A stretch of DNA of 64,000 bases. Source: Bryoerythrophyllum caledonicum. Its lineage: Eukaryota > Streptophyta > Bryopsida > Pottiales > Pottiaceae. Positions within the stretch are counted from its first letter, which is position 1. The number at the start of each line of letters is the position of its first letter. The notes under the pieces were generated by a model. It was not told the origin of the DNA. It worked only from the letters and a program-made list of their open reading frames with translations, and ran no database searches. This document shows, piece after piece, positions 36,040 through 47,321 of the stretch. Position numbers and translations under genes: made by a program. The stretch spans positions 12,044,291 through 12,108,290 of the forward strand of contig OZ020515.1 of assembly GCA_963971425.1 (NCBI GenBank), read 5' to 3'.

Positions 36040-36640
36040 ATATGTTGAGGTTGTTTGTTATAGACATTAGCGTAGCAAGTTGTTTCCGGGCAAATCACGT
36101 CACGCAATGAGTTGCAACTAGGGCAACAAATGCACCAAGTTCAAGCGAGTCAACCAATCATGGTTGATGATGCTCAGGAGGTGGATGACACCATCATCAT
36201 TAATGTGGTTGATATCACAACGGTTGGTGTGTTAGAAGATATTTGCACACCATCTAAACGACAATGTGTTCCACTTGTTTTGCCTCCGATTGGCCGATTT
36301 GCGCGTCCGTATGTGGACATTGATGGTCCATTGAGCGGAGATTCATTGTCATTTTCAACCAACGTTGGAACGAAGGAAGTGAAAGCATTGAGGAGTGCAA
36401 TGATGCATTGCGCCTTCGTGGTTTTGCCTTAGCTGAAACATACTACCAATGGAAGGTGGCAACCATTCTTAATGTCAATTGCGGTTGCCATCAGAGTTTT
36501 CATAAGGGACGGACATGGCCTAAATCCGGCAGACCGGACGGACGGACCAATCGGTCCCCAAGAAATAACCGACATAGTGGAGAGCGGAACAAATTACGGA
36601 GTTCAATATTTTATACGATTTACCAAAAGTAAATATGATA
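36040..36640 (+). other. Unassigned open segments
   Basis: A 106-codon frame (36112-36432; acidic stretch VDDAQEVDDTIIINVVD, then PPIGRFARPYVDIDGPL) is followed in another frame by LRLRGFALAETYYQWKVAT (36406-36460) and a Cys-containing tail NVNCGCHQ. It reads like a broken coding exon, perhaps captured by a transposon, but I do not recognise the family. Confidence 0.35.
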
Positions 36641-36679
36641 TGATGACATGGAAAAGCGCTTTATGACATAGAAATCCAC

Positions 36680-36840
36680 ATGTGCAACGGGGCGCAAACA
36701 TCTAGGGGGCGTGAACGTCAAGGGGGGCACGCGCCTCTTTTAGGGGGTGTGCACGTCTTGGAGGGGGATGTGACTTTGAGAAGGGAGGCGCGCACTTTTG
36801 AGAGGGGGGGCGGGGCACTTGACTGAGAGGGGTTGGGCGC
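36680..36840. repeat. G-rich strand-asymmetric tract
   Basis: Degenerate units such as GGGGGCGTGAACGTCAAG, GGGGGGCACGCGCC, TAGGGGGTGTGCACG and GAGAGGGGGGGCGGGG give a strongly G-rich plus strand with many runs of four or more G. Possible G-quadruplex former; no gene. Confidence 0.6.
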
Positions 36841-37570
36841 GTGCTCTCTCACGCTTTTTTTTTTGGTTGGCTCTCTTGATTTTCTTGAGTATTGGTGTTC
36901 TTGTTCTCCTTGTTTTTGCACGATTATAGAAGGTGGATCATTTTTTTTAAAACATCCAATTTTTCCAATTAGTGTAGGAACTCAAACTATTTAGATTCAC
37001 CTTTATTTTTTGAAATATGTTTTAGCATCGTGTTTCCGTGAAGTTTTTCTCCTTTCTTGTCTTCTTTTTAGTGGCCTCAAATAACACTTTTTAAAGGAAT
37101 TCGATGACTTCTGATATATTTTTAGTAAATTTGTCTTTGCCCCAATATTCCCCCGGCCCCCAAAGAAAGGTGACCAAATTAAAAAGTTCTTTTTCATATA
37201 ACGTGACTTTTTCCATGAACTTTACTGTACACACACCTTAAAATATATATTCCTTCAAAATATATATTCCTTTTATTTTTTATTTTTTAAATTTTAGTAT
37301 ATTAATAAAACTCAATTTATGACTATGTTGTGTTTAATTGACGATTGTATTGTATTCAATCAAAATCAAGTTATACAAAAATTAATTGGTAATCACTAAT
37401 GGTAATAAAAACATAGTGGGACTTATGGCCTGACGATGACCTTTGAAAACAACAAATTGGTTTTCTTCATCAGGCTTTCTATTTGCCCGAGACCGAGTAG
37501 TTGAATGTAGAATTAGTAGCCGGGAGATTGTAGCTATAAGATGATGATCATAAGTAGTAGTATGATAAAA
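36841..37570. other. No recognisable gene
   Basis: AT-rich spacer upstream of the NDUFAF2-like gene. Includes a near-duplicate ATATATTCCTT at 37243-37272. No supported feature. Confidence 0.4.
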
Positions 37571-37574
37571 AATA

Positions 37575-37602
37575 GTTTGGGGTTTAGGGTTTAGGGTTTT
37601 AG
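37575..37602. promoter_or_regulatory. Telo-box-like motif upstream of NDUFAF2-like gene
   Basis: GGGGTTTAGGGTTTAGGGTT at about 37579-37598, i.e. AAACCCTAAACCC on the other strand, sits about 200 bp before the ATG. Telo boxes (AAACCCTA) in this position are common in plant promoters of housekeeping and organelle-biogenesis genes. Regulatory role here is inferred only from motif and position. Confidence 0.5.
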
Positions 37603-37797
37603 TATAGTCGTATTAGGATGTATACTGGAGCCCTAAAACACATCGACCTGTTTAGGGTTTCTGAAATCTATTGACACAACAGAAAATCAGCAATTCGTAG
37701 ATGATGGGACTATCATGAAATCGACCCAGGTTGTTGTTCATTCTCTGCTGTAATTTATCGTCTCTTTGGTTTGTGATTTGTGTGTTTTGAAAGCACC

Positions 37798-39879
37798 ATG
37801 CTGTCCAAGGTGCTTGGCTTCCTTGCCAAGCGTGGCAAACTGCTGGTTGGTACCGACAAGACAGGAAATTCTTATTACCGCCAGCTTCAGGACCGGGATG
37901 GCACAGGTACGAACCCTAAGCCCTAAAACGCGAGAACCCTGAGCCCTAAACTGCTATTCTGACATCATTTTTGTTGGGGTTGCTACAGTTACGGAGCGGC
38001 GGTGGGTGGAGTTCGCAGGCTCTTCAGTTGTGGATCCCATCCCTGGTAAGTGTTTCCTCTTCATTTTGCACATTATTCGTGAATCGTGCCAAATTTAGGG
38101 TTTAGGGTTTTCGGGTGATGGATTTTGATAAGGGTTGTATAGAAAACCGCATATTGGTTGTAAGTTGTGCACGTACATGTTGATGGATTTCACAGTTGGT
38201 TTTGACTAGTAACATCGCTTTAGGGTTTCTTACAAAGAATATACTGAATTAAAGAATGCATAAAACAGGGTCATTTGCGCGTTTACAACCCCTCCAAATC
38301 ATTTCTGTAACTGCATCACAAAAGTGTATACATACTTTGTAAGGAGCTACAGAGAATTCCCATGAATTGTAATTATTTTAAATCTGTTGTTTCGTGTGCG
38401 TTGATGGCAGTGGAGTGGAATAGTTGGCTGAACAGGAGACGCAAAGACCCTCCAACTCCCGAGGTATCACCTACTTATGTCTTGAATTGTCATGTGTTTG
38501 GTTTGGCTCTTCTACATACTGATGTTTTCCATAGAAAAAGTGGTGTTGTGGATGGCACAGGTTGTTTTCCTCTTAATTCCTCGTACTGGTCATGCAATGA
38601 TCAGATGGAAATGAAGAGCGTACGTGATCTTCTTCTGTTGTCCAGGAAACGGAGCAACTTGAAGTACGCCGCCAGACCATCAAGGCCAACGCTGCTTGTG
38701 AGTTGTTTACAGGGTCCTTCTCATGTGCTGTTGGAATAACCCAAATGTGCATTGATTTGCTACCTTGATACGGTACTTTTCTCTTACTATTCCTCTTGGC
38801 CTTTTGGGTGTGGCTAAACAGTGCTTCAGAAGGAAGAGGAGAAACGTCGATTTCGTGCCAAATCACTTCAGCAAGGAATGAATGAAGGTGAGAATAACCT
38901 AATCTTAGCTTCCTGCATACCCTAAGATTCAGCAGAAAATGTATGCGAATTGACTATGCCTACATGTTCTGAGAAATTTTAGAATCACTTAAAACCTTTA
39001 TTTGAGCCTATCCTTGAGTGCCACATTTTACTTGTAAGCATAATCGTGACCTGAAATTAATTATTCGGAATTTGAGTGTTGATTCTGACCCTTATGTATG
39101 GTATATGATGTATGTTTCTAGTTTTGCGTTTAAGGTTGTAAAAAGCTAACTCAAGTAACTCATTGGAATGACAGATGACGTCAGCCCTCAAGGTGTGACA
39201 CGATTCATTCAGCAAGTCTCCGAAAGTGGTGCATCTGGTAAGCAAAGTGATGATTTTTCTATTTTTATTATTATCATAATTACGAACACAGATTGAACCA
39301 AAGTGGTAATGATCTCCTTCACCATGATCATGAGTTAAACTTCGTCAGTGTGCAAGTTTTCGGTCCAGTACCTTTTTTGTGGTTAGCTGATGAATCGATT
39401 TTCAATTGAAATGCCCGAGCTTTTTTTCCTTTTTGTTGTTTATGTTGCGAAGGAGATGCTAAAGCTCCACAGCAAGAAATTGAGCCAACTTTCAAACCGG
39501 ACGCCTGGAATCCAAGTCCACCTCCCTCCAAGTAAGCTTTTCTTTCACCTTTGCAATTCGCCCAAAGGTTTCACCCCCTCTTCTGACTGCTGTTTCCTTA
39601 TTCTAACCTAGATTCATAGAAGAGCTTGTTGGTCTCTAAACTCAAGTCAAAGTAGTTTTAGGGGTCCTTGAGAGTGAGAATTTTGGTGGTTATCTCAAGT
39701 TAGAATTAGTTGTGGTCGCCTTTGAGAAGGAAGAAGGAGAGGCCATGTTATACCTGCTTATCTTTGCCTTACTTTATTACATATTTCTATTGACACATAA
39801 TGTGATATTGTTGTTTTGTAGATCAGGAGAGGCAGAGGGATCCGGTGACAAGTTTAAACCAGGGACTTGGAACCCATGA
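37798..39879 (+). CDS. NDUFAF2: NDUFAF2-like mitochondrial complex I assembly factor
   Basis: Eight exons joined by GT-AG introns with consistent phase: 37798-37906, 37989-38045, 38411-38463, 38646-38697, 38822-38887, 39175-39237, 39453-39531, 39822-39879; the product is 178 residues. The N-terminal half has the B17.2/NDUFA12-like fold signature of the family: LVGTDKTGNSYYR, TERRWVEFAG and the conserved VEWNSWLNRRRKDPPTPE (residues ~55-72). It continues with a charged helix QKEEEKRRFRAKSLQQG and a disordered tail with a repeated motif, FKPDAWNPSPPP and FKPGTWNP, ending at the stop. NDUFAF2 (mimitin, B17.2L) helps assemble the matrix arm of respiratory complex I, replacing NDUFA12 on an assembly intermediate. 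The RRKDPP motif and extended tail separate it from NDUFA12 itself. The start is the first ATG giving the family N terminus. Intact as far as can be seen. Confidence 0.9.
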
Positions 39880-40120
39880 TCAGAACATCTTGTCACAGAG
39901 CACATATTTAACAGAGGTCAACATTGAATTAGTTCTTCTGTCTAATTTTGCTTTCCAAAATATTGTTTATAATATGGGCACACTCTGGAGATTTTTTCAC
40001 ATGACCTGTGTCATCGTGGCTGTAAATGCCAACTTTGGTTTGGACTCATGTTGTGGCTACATTTTGTTCCATGATAATAAAATTGGACTGTATCTTTCTA
40101 AGCACTCATGTATCTACTTA

Positions 40121-41817
40121 ACCCTTTAGCGCCCAGGTCATGTTTCTCCAAAACCAAGAAATGTGCTGATTTTGTTCTTTGAACTAACTTTGATGGAAAT
40201 AATGACTAATTTTAATATCCTACCTTACAAAATTGAACTCAAACCATGACATAAATTTTGGGGAAAATTTGCACAACATCCAATGGTTGATGGATTAGAT
40301 TATAGTGTTTAACCCCTAAAGGACCAAGTATCAAAAATGGGCTTTTTGAAAGTTCGGTCAGGTTCCTATGGTGTCAATTTCCAACATTCTACTTTGAAAT
40401 CTGTACTATAGAAGGACATTACTAAGACCTCAATGGGAGAACGATTTTTTTCTAAATCCAACATATAATGAAAAAGTTATCGGGTTTTGAATTTCAAATG
40501 GGGAGAGCGGGCACTTTGGGCACCTCCAAAAACTTTTGCTAGGACACTCTATTGATTGTGAAATTTTCAATTCTAGCAAGTAATATTTATTCCCTTCATA
40601 TTGTTAAAAATAATAATTCTTGTCTTTAGTGAAAAATAGCATATTAACCCAAGTCAAACATTTTCACACATTGTCACGCATTGTCAAGCAAGGAACCAAA
40701 AAAACTTCTTCTTTTCCACATAAAACTTAGAGAACTTTATAATTCTGAATTTTTTTTTCTTCCATAACAATATGTAGTGTTGATCTTCTTATCGACCATT
40801 CGGATTATCAATCTAAAACATATTAAGTTCACTAAAAATTAAAACGCGAATTGGCAAAATTTGAACCTCCACTTCTTGCACAGTTGTTTCGAATATGCTA
40901 CACCCCTCCTCTACCTCTAAAATTTGGTGTATATGGAGCAAACATCATGCTTAACACGATGGTAATGGATTTAGACCTTGTGTAGTGCAAAAATTTGATA
41001 CCAAGTGAAGTTAAAGTCTGCTGATCCACTAAATGCAGGAAAGAAAATAAACCATATGTTTGACTTTAAACACTATAATCTTTTCAATCTATGCGGTCAA
41101 AGTCTATGAAATTTTGTGAGTATGTTTCTTAATAAGTCTTGTTTGAGATCCTACGGTCAAAACTAGAAGTCGATGTTTTAATTTCTTGCTTTATTCATTG
41201 CACTGGAATCCAACAGTTTTGAATTTTTTTTGGTGTGAAACCGTCACGATACCTTAGGGGTTAAAGTTATCGTATATTGGTAATGAAAATTGTGGACTTT
41301 GGAGGGTATACCACTTTATCCACCAATAGATTCTTGCAAGAATCTTTGTACTTTGAAAAAAGAGGTTCACATGTGCACTAGGTTGATAGCTTCCCATTGT
41401 CATATCATATGTGAAAGAAACATTTATACATGATTATTGATGATTTTTTTACTTTTGTCTACTTAATTGTATACAAAAATCTTCCAAACTTATACAAATT
41501 AAAACGGAATTTTTGTATGCAATGAGAGAGATCAACAATCACTAAACAATGAAGAATCTCTTAAAGACAAATTTCAACCAAAATTTAAAACCAAAATCAT
41601 TTTGCATGTGTATGGAATACAACGTAGTATGCGGCATGGAATTCATTGTATTTTTGTCTATTTGATGTATGTAGTGTTGTATTCCTGCCTTTTCCATGAA
41701 TTTGGTGTGCTCAAAGCTCAACTTCACATTTCACAACCTAATTCCTCTTGGATTTCATGCAAATTGAGTTTTAATACCTCTAGAGTCCCATTTTGGGTCT
41801 CCTGGGCCCTAAAAGGT
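40121..41817 (+). repeat. Family K TIR element, split by family B
   Basis: Left end after TA: ACCCTTTAGCGCCCAGGTC; right end GGGCCCTAAAAGGT before TA. K sequence is 40121-40311 and 41262-41817 (about 745 bp). A second copy, reversed, spans 58862-61197 and is interrupted at a different place. Confidence 0.8.
40312..41261 (+). repeat. Family B TIR element, full length (nested in family K)
   Basis: 950 bp. Left end ACCCCTAAAGGACCAAG, right end GATACCTTAGGGGT, with TA immediately outside both. Best reference copy of family B in the window. Non-coding. Confidence 0.88.
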
Positions 41818-41943
41818 TAAACTAAAGTTAGTGGTGATAATCATCAATATGTCATTGGTATGGTATACATTTTAGACAAGACAAAAAAATAGATTAGACT
41901 TGAATCTGCATCAAATCACCATAGAGAATTACTCAATTAAATG

Positions 41944-41945
<2 letters not shown>

Positions 41946-41992
<47 letters not shown>

Positions 41993-41993
41993 T
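41946..41993. repeat. (ATT)n microsatellite
   Basis: About 15 TTA/ATT trinucleotides followed by a short interrupted extension to 42007. Confidence 0.95.
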
Positions 41994-42301
41994 TGATTAT
42001 TATTATTGTGAATCAAAATCTATGTAATCTTAGCCGAGAAGATAATTACTTGGTCTAAGTTTTTGCCTTGTCGTTGCCTTTTGCCTTGCTTTTGGATGTA
42101 GTATGTGATGTACTTGTTTGAATTACCGTCTTCTTGCTTTCATCCTCCTTGTACTCATTGTAGCAATAGTGAGGCATCTGCAAACCAATGTATTTTTTTT
42201 TCATGTTTCTTTCCATGTTTTTCCTTTAAGTAGTGTCGCATACTTTTGTTAATTAATTATGAAGAATTGCACAAGAGCGTGCATTCTTTCTTCCTCCTTT
42301 A

Positions 42302-43121
42302 ATCCTTTAACGCCTAAGTGGACTCGCAAGGCATGGGATAATCTATGAGCATAATAAGGTAAAGGCACCCAATTCCGATCAGCCACCCGATTCCGATCAG
42401 TAGAGTATGCATGGCATGGTGCATGAAAATGGCAAATGCATGAAATGGTGCATGAAGTGACCCAAAACCGATAACTCAAAATTTGAAAACACCAGTCATT
42501 ATTGGCATTGGGTCACGAAGTGTACAATTTTGGGTTACTCCACCTCGATTGAGCCCTCATTGGTGGCATTACCTCGAAAGTCGATCAAGGCCGATCGGCA
42601 TTGGGTACCCTCCATCAGTTGATTATCCATGGCATGTCTTCTCTCTCTTTTTACGCACTCTCACTTAGTGGCATTGGGCAAAGGAGGGGACCAAATCTCA
42701 CCTACTCTATAGTTTGATTATGGGCTCCGGTGGTTTTCAGGCTTCTAAATTCAATATCAATTGCAAATTTATGAGATTAAATTTGAAAAAATATTTGTTG
42801 AGTTTCATTGCAAATTTCCGCATCTTTCTACATAAATGTTTTTGACATACAATGTCATTTGAGTCCCCAATTGGCTTAAGTGATCCGAATTGGGTGCCTC
42901 TACCTTAGAGTATATAGAACATCATTTACATAGCGGATACATTCCGTCGTGACCCTGATTCACAGAAATCATGGTAATTTGCCAATGCCAAGGAGATGTG
43001 CCGGAAAGCTGTCGCAGAGACCAACGTAAGGACCTCGATGACAACGGGCAATCAATGGAAAAGTTACAACACCCAGAGTACCAAAATCAATCCTCGCATG
43101 GCCTCGTAGGCATTAAAGGGT
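42302..43121 (+). repeat. Family J TIR element, split by a family A MITE
   Basis: Left end ATCCTTTAACGCCTAAGTGG, right end CTCGTAGGCATTAAAGGGT. J sequence is 42302-42356 plus 42906-43121. An uninterrupted reversed copy lies at 46877-47125 and supplies the empty site. Confidence 0.8.
42357..42905 (+). repeat. Family A MITE, copy 3 (nested in family J)
   Basis: 549 bp, ends AGGTAAAGGCACCCAATTC and TTGGGTGCCTCTACCT, TA outside both. Very close to copies 1, 2 and 4 throughout. Confidence 0.9.
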
Positions 43122-43545
43122 TCAATTCCAAGTATCCTCTACAACAAATAGAAAACCCAAATTGTATTCAATGAATGTAAATGAAAATGATGTTTGTATT
43201 AATTTAAACAATCCATTAAATTCATTGCTTGAAACCAGTTGGATCTTTGAAACGGAAAACAACAAACAAATGCATGTAATCGGATGAAATTCATCCAGAA
43301 AAACAAGGAACCAAGTATCTTGTTCAATGTAAGTACAAATCTTGCATTCTTCGATGTCCAAATTTTACATTCTTTTCTGGTCTTCGTGTTTTCTACACAA
43401 ACATGAAGCACAAAATTGAGCAGACGAAGTGAAAACTGAGAATCGGCGAGAAGCATGCTCCGATCTCGCAGAGGAACGATGGAAATTCGTGGGTGAAGCG
43501 CGAGCAGGAGGCGAAGTTGATGAGGAACAAGTCGGAGGCAGAGCC
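43122..43545. other. Upstream region of the HAD hydrolase gene
   Basis: AT-rich up to about 43400, then richer in GC toward the start codon. An in-frame upstream ATG at 43429 would add 39 residues. The leader and promoter probably lie here; no defined motif is assigned. Confidence 0.4.
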
Positions 43546-46500
43546 ATGGCTGCTGCGAGGAGGCTGCTGCTGCGGTGGCCGTGGTTTTCCCCCTCGTGCA
43601 GCTGCCGAACCTCGCCGCAGATGCAGCAGCAGCAGATTATGACGCGGTTCAACCTGGCGAGGTTCGGATCTTGTCTCCGCTAATTTCAAACCCTAATTTT
43701 GTATCTGTCTTTTTTTTCTTCTTGTACCCTTTTGTGGTCGCAAATTTGGAGAGATGGCATGACTTGGGTGTTGAGAGGTCATGTGAAAACTGCATCTTCT
43801 GTATGAACACAACGTTTTGGTCGACAGGACTGCGTTCGGCATAGCTTTTGATATAGACGGTGTTTTCATCCGCGGCAGTGAGGTGATAGGCAGGGCACCT
43901 GAGGCTGTACAGCGTCTCTACAAGGATGTGGAGAAAGGTACTACTGGTCTCCACCTCCGCCTCTTTTCTTACAATTTGATGTTGCAGCAGCGGTGAACTG
44001 ATGGATTTTTGTGGTCCAATTGTTCGCAGGGGAGCTCCTGGTGCCGTTCGTATTCCTCACCAACGGTATGGTACTCACTGTCTGATCAAGTCCTATCTTT
44101 CATGCTGTTGCATGATGATTCATATTGAATTGGTGGATTTTTTCAGGTGGAGGGACGACTGAAGCAGTTCGAGCGGAGGTGCTGTCTCGCCAGCTTTCAG
44201 TTCCTATAGACCCCCTTCAGGTGCTTTCCCCTACCATGGTCAATGAATGTCTCCTGCATGTTCTGTGCTAGGCTACTTGCAGCTTCAAGGGTTGTTGTTT
44301 GCATACTCTTCTTCCTTCCTTTGAAACTACCACTCTCTTCATGCAAGTGCTGTGAGAGCCAATCATTTTCCTCTTTCAACTAAAGAAAGTGTAAAGACGT
44401 GGAGGTGGTTATGTCCCATAACCTTGGTTATATACAACATAACCTCTTCCACATCTTTACACTTTCTTTAGTTGGAAGAGGAAAATGATTGACTCTCACA
44501 GCACGTGCATGAAGAGAGTGGTAGTTTCAAAGGAAGGAAGAAGGTTATGCAAACAACAACCCTTCAGCAAGTAGCACTACAAAAGAGGTTATGCCCCCAT
44601 CTTTGTGAATAGAATATGCATTTTGAAACTGATGGGGGTAATAACGGGGGTTTTGGCAGGTAAACCTAGGTCACACTCCATTCAGAGCTCTTGCAAAGCG
44701 GTTTGTTTCCCACCTGTTTCCTCACAGTCATGTCCATTTGAGTTTCTTTTAAAAAATTGTGTCGGTTTATCATTGAAGTTTTACACTCTCATTCAAATGC
44801 AGGTTTAGAGCAAAGAGGGTACTGGCGGTCGGCAAAGGTGAACCGGAAACAGCCTTAAAAAGCTACGGCTTCACGTAAGCTGCAATCCCATGACCTAACA
44901 TCTATGAAATTCCACATCTGTTACTCTTGTATCGCTGGTAACGAAGGATTGTGGTGGGAATAATGGCTGGGAGTTTAGCTGTGAGTTTGGTTGTGCATTA
45001 ATGGGCCCCATGTGGTAAGATTACACAATATTCTCGTGTCATACACACAACTTTGATGGTTTTTACATTGTAAAAGCTTACGTACCGGTAGTCTATCCTG
45101 TCGAAGCTTTTTTTTTGTTCTTTTTCCCTAGTGTGGGATGTATGTTTTGAAGCAACTACTGGTGTGGCTGTGTCAGAACGGTGGTGAGGATGGACAAGTT
45201 CTGTGAAGAGTTTGAGTACATCGATCCGCTGCAGTCGTACAAGCCGTGGGTGAAGCAGTACGACGCCGCCGCCAGAGACATGCTCACGCCGCCCGAAGAG
45301 CGCCAGATCGCCGCGGTGTTTGTGTGCAGCGATCCGGTCGATTGGAGTCGGGATCTTCAGGTCTGTCACCCCTTTCAACAACACGCAGTTTTCATACCAA
45401 CCCACGTTACCTGTAAGAATTGTGACCACTCTTCTTTAAAAAAGGAATTTCCCTTAAAAAGCTAAGAATTTTATCCAGTCCTCACCCATACCAAAGAGTT
45501 CAGGGTTTAGAGTTGAGTTAGCTGATCCATTACTGGTTTTCCAATTCCTCCCCCTGAGATTTCATTTGGGTTCAGGGTCCAGGACTTAGTCTTCCTTGAT
45601 TAACTAATCTATCAATTTTCATTTCCTCTTCAGTTTCCGAGTTTCAACCCTTTAGGCGTCAGAAGGTCACAGTACTCTACATGTATAGTGTCGTATTTGA
45701 ACATGATAAGGTTCAGATTGATTGAAATGACCTCTGAATGAAAGATGTTAGTTGAAGAATCTTCAACCCAAAGGTCTAAGGTGCTTGCTAAACTTTAATT
45801 CATTTTCTGTATTCTCCAGAGTAAAGTACTTGCCTGTACATATGGTTCCCGCTGACGTTTAAGGGTTAAGGTTTATCTATCAACAGTTGCTTTTTGATTC
45901 CATCTCCTCAAATTTCACATTCAGCTTGCTCTATAGGGTCCTCAGAAACTACACAGAAACCTCGTCTCAGAAATGGAACGTATTCTTACGTCGGCTCTAG
46001 TTTTGTAGACATGATGGCGCCTGGTTCACATGACATATGGCTATGGACTAGATTCACGTATCAAGTTTCTAAAGGGAGAAGTGCACACAGGTCCTGTGCG
46101 ACGTGCTGCGCTCCGGCGGCCAACCGGGCAAACGTGACTCCGAACTGCCGCAGCCGCCGCTCTACCTGGCGGCCGACGACTTCGAGTTCCCGACCAAGTT
46201 CCCGGTGCCGCGCTTCGGCATGGGCGCGTTCCGCCTGGCGCTCCAGGCGCTGTTCTCGCGCCTCATGCGGCGCCCGCTCGCGTGCACCTCGTTCGGCAAG
46301 CCCAAGCCCGTGGTGTACCACATGGCCGCCAACTCCCTCCGAAACGTGGCCGCCTCGATGATGGCGACTACTGCTACTTCCGGGGGGAAGCGTGAGGCGT
46401 TCGAGACGCTGTACATGATCGGGGACAACCCGGAGACGGACGTGGCGGGCGCCATCCGCGCGGGGAAGCCGTGGTTTTCCATTCTGGTGCGCACGGGGAA

Positions 46501-46603
46501 TTTCAAAGGGAGTGACAACCACGAGGTGTTTCCTGCGGACAAAGTAGTGGACGATGTGTATGCTGCCGTGGATTTCATTCTCAAGAGAGAAGGCGTCAGC
46601 TAA
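43546..46603 (+). CDS. HAD-superfamily (subclass IIA) hydrolase, CECR5/HDHD5 family
   Basis: Eight exons by splice consensus and phase: 43546-43661, 43828-43937, 44030-44065, 44147-44220, 44660-44700, 44803-44874, 45177-45360, 46091-46603; product 381 residues. Motif I is FDIDGVFIRG (Asp47, Asp49), motif II is FLTNGGGT (Thr86), and the C-terminal motif IV is YMIGDNPETDVAGA (Asp323, Asp328), with SFGKPKPVVYHMA before it supplying the motif III lysine region. The cap region contains the family-typical VFVCSDPVDWSRDLQ and RFGMGAFRLALQALF. These match the CECR5 group, whose members are mostly mitochondrial HAD proteins of unknown substrate. The N terminus MAAARRLLLRWPW looks like a mitochondrial presequence, favouring the 43546 ATG over an in-frame ATG at 43429. 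The last exon is much richer in GC than the rest. All catalytic residues are present. Confidence 0.92.
44272..44575. repeat. Long inverted repeat (hairpin) in intron 4 of the HAD gene
   Basis: Arms of about 140 bp (44272-44414 and 44437-44575) are nearly perfect inverted copies, e.g. GGGTTGTTGTTTGCAT against ATGCAAACAACAACCC and AACTAAAGAAAGTGTAAAG against CTTTACACTTTCTTTAGTT, separated by a ~22 base loop. It may be a foldback element or MITE; the transcript would form a long stem. Confidence 0.9.
45647..45866. repeat. Family H MITE, 220 bp, in intron 7 of the HAD gene
   Basis: Inverted ends ACCCTTTAGGCGTCAG and CTGACGTTTAAGGGT, TA after the right end. No other copy is evident in the window, but the ends share the ACCCTTTA signature of families J and K. 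It sits mid-intron and leaves the splice sites untouched. Confidence 0.75.
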
Positions 46604-46875
46604 TTGCAGGTGCTTTCTCACATCATAGTTCTGTATCCACCATTGGTACATTGATAGAATTTAGATAACTTGGTTCTTAGTTTGGATGCTTAGTTTTTGC
46701 CTAAAATCACACATACACAATGAAGTTTCTTATGCTTACAGATTGACACATACTCAAGAGAGAAGGGGTCAGCTAATTGCAGGTGCTTTCTCACATCATT
46801 GAAATTTGTACCCACCATTGGTACATTGATAGAAACAAGGTACAACGGTTCTAAGTTTGGATGCTAGTTTTTGCC
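46580..46875 (+). repeat. Direct duplication of the HAD gene 3' end
   Basis: Two copies of ~122 bp (46580-46701 and 46753-46875) spanning the last nine codons, the stop and the start of the 3' region: AAGAGAGAAGGSGTCAGC, TAATTGCAGGTGCTTTCTC, CCACCATTGGTACATTGATA. The second copy lies after the functional stop, so it adds no coding sequence. Confidence 0.9.
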
Positions 46876-46876
46876 T

Positions 46877-47125
46877 TGGGAGGGTCGATTTTGGTGCTCT
46901 GGGTGTTGTATGGTTGGCCATTGTTGTCATGGTCCTCACATTGCACATTGGTCTCCACAGCAACTTTCCAACGCATCTCCATGATCTCCAATTGATGGAG
47001 GCATTGGCGAAGTATAGTGATTTCTGTGAAGTGGGGCCCTAATGAATTTGTTGTGTAGATGTTTTACATAATCTATTATGTTCGTAGATTCTTCCAGGCC
47101 TTGCCGGTCGAGTTAGGCGTCAAAG
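46877..47125 (-). repeat. Family J TIR element, uninterrupted copy
   Basis: Reversed copy of the element at 42302-43121 without the A insertion: GTGCTCTGGGTGTTGTA, CATCTCCATG, GGCATTGGCGAA, then CTTGCCGGTCGAGTTAGGCG and end TCAAAGGGT before TA. Confidence 0.75.
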
Positions 47126-47129
47126 GGTT

Positions 47130-47321
47130 AAACAAATACACAATGAAGTTTCTTATGATTACAAATTGACACATAGCTTCCAATGTGGTGGTTTTGTTGT
47201 TCATGAGCTTGAAGGTAGTTTTTATAAACAAATACACAATGAAGTTTCTTATGATTACAAATTGACACATAGCTTCCAATGTGGTGGTTTTGTTGTTCAT
47301 GAGCTTGAAGGTAGTTTTTAT
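47130..47321. repeat. 96-bp near-perfect tandem duplication
   Basis: Two head-to-tail 96 bp units (47130-47225, 47226-47321) starting AAACAAATACACAATGAAG, with essentially no differences seen. A third, partial and diverged copy of the first ~45 bp lies at 46710-46755. The unit length is a multiple of three, so long frames run through it by chance. Confidence 0.95.

Noticed and set aside
37575-37602. A true telomere
   Set aside because: Only about three TTTAGGG units, inside unique sequence next to a gene; better read as a telo-box.
43429-43545. An upstream in-frame ATG for the HAD hydrolase
   Set aside because: The 39 extra residues are highly charged and unlike a targeting peptide, whereas the 43546 start gives a typical mitochondrial presequence. 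It is not excluded without cDNA.
46061-46651. A 196-codon minus-strand frame opposite the last HAD exon
   Set aside because: Antisense shadow of a GC-rich exon with clear HAD motif IV on the plus strand.
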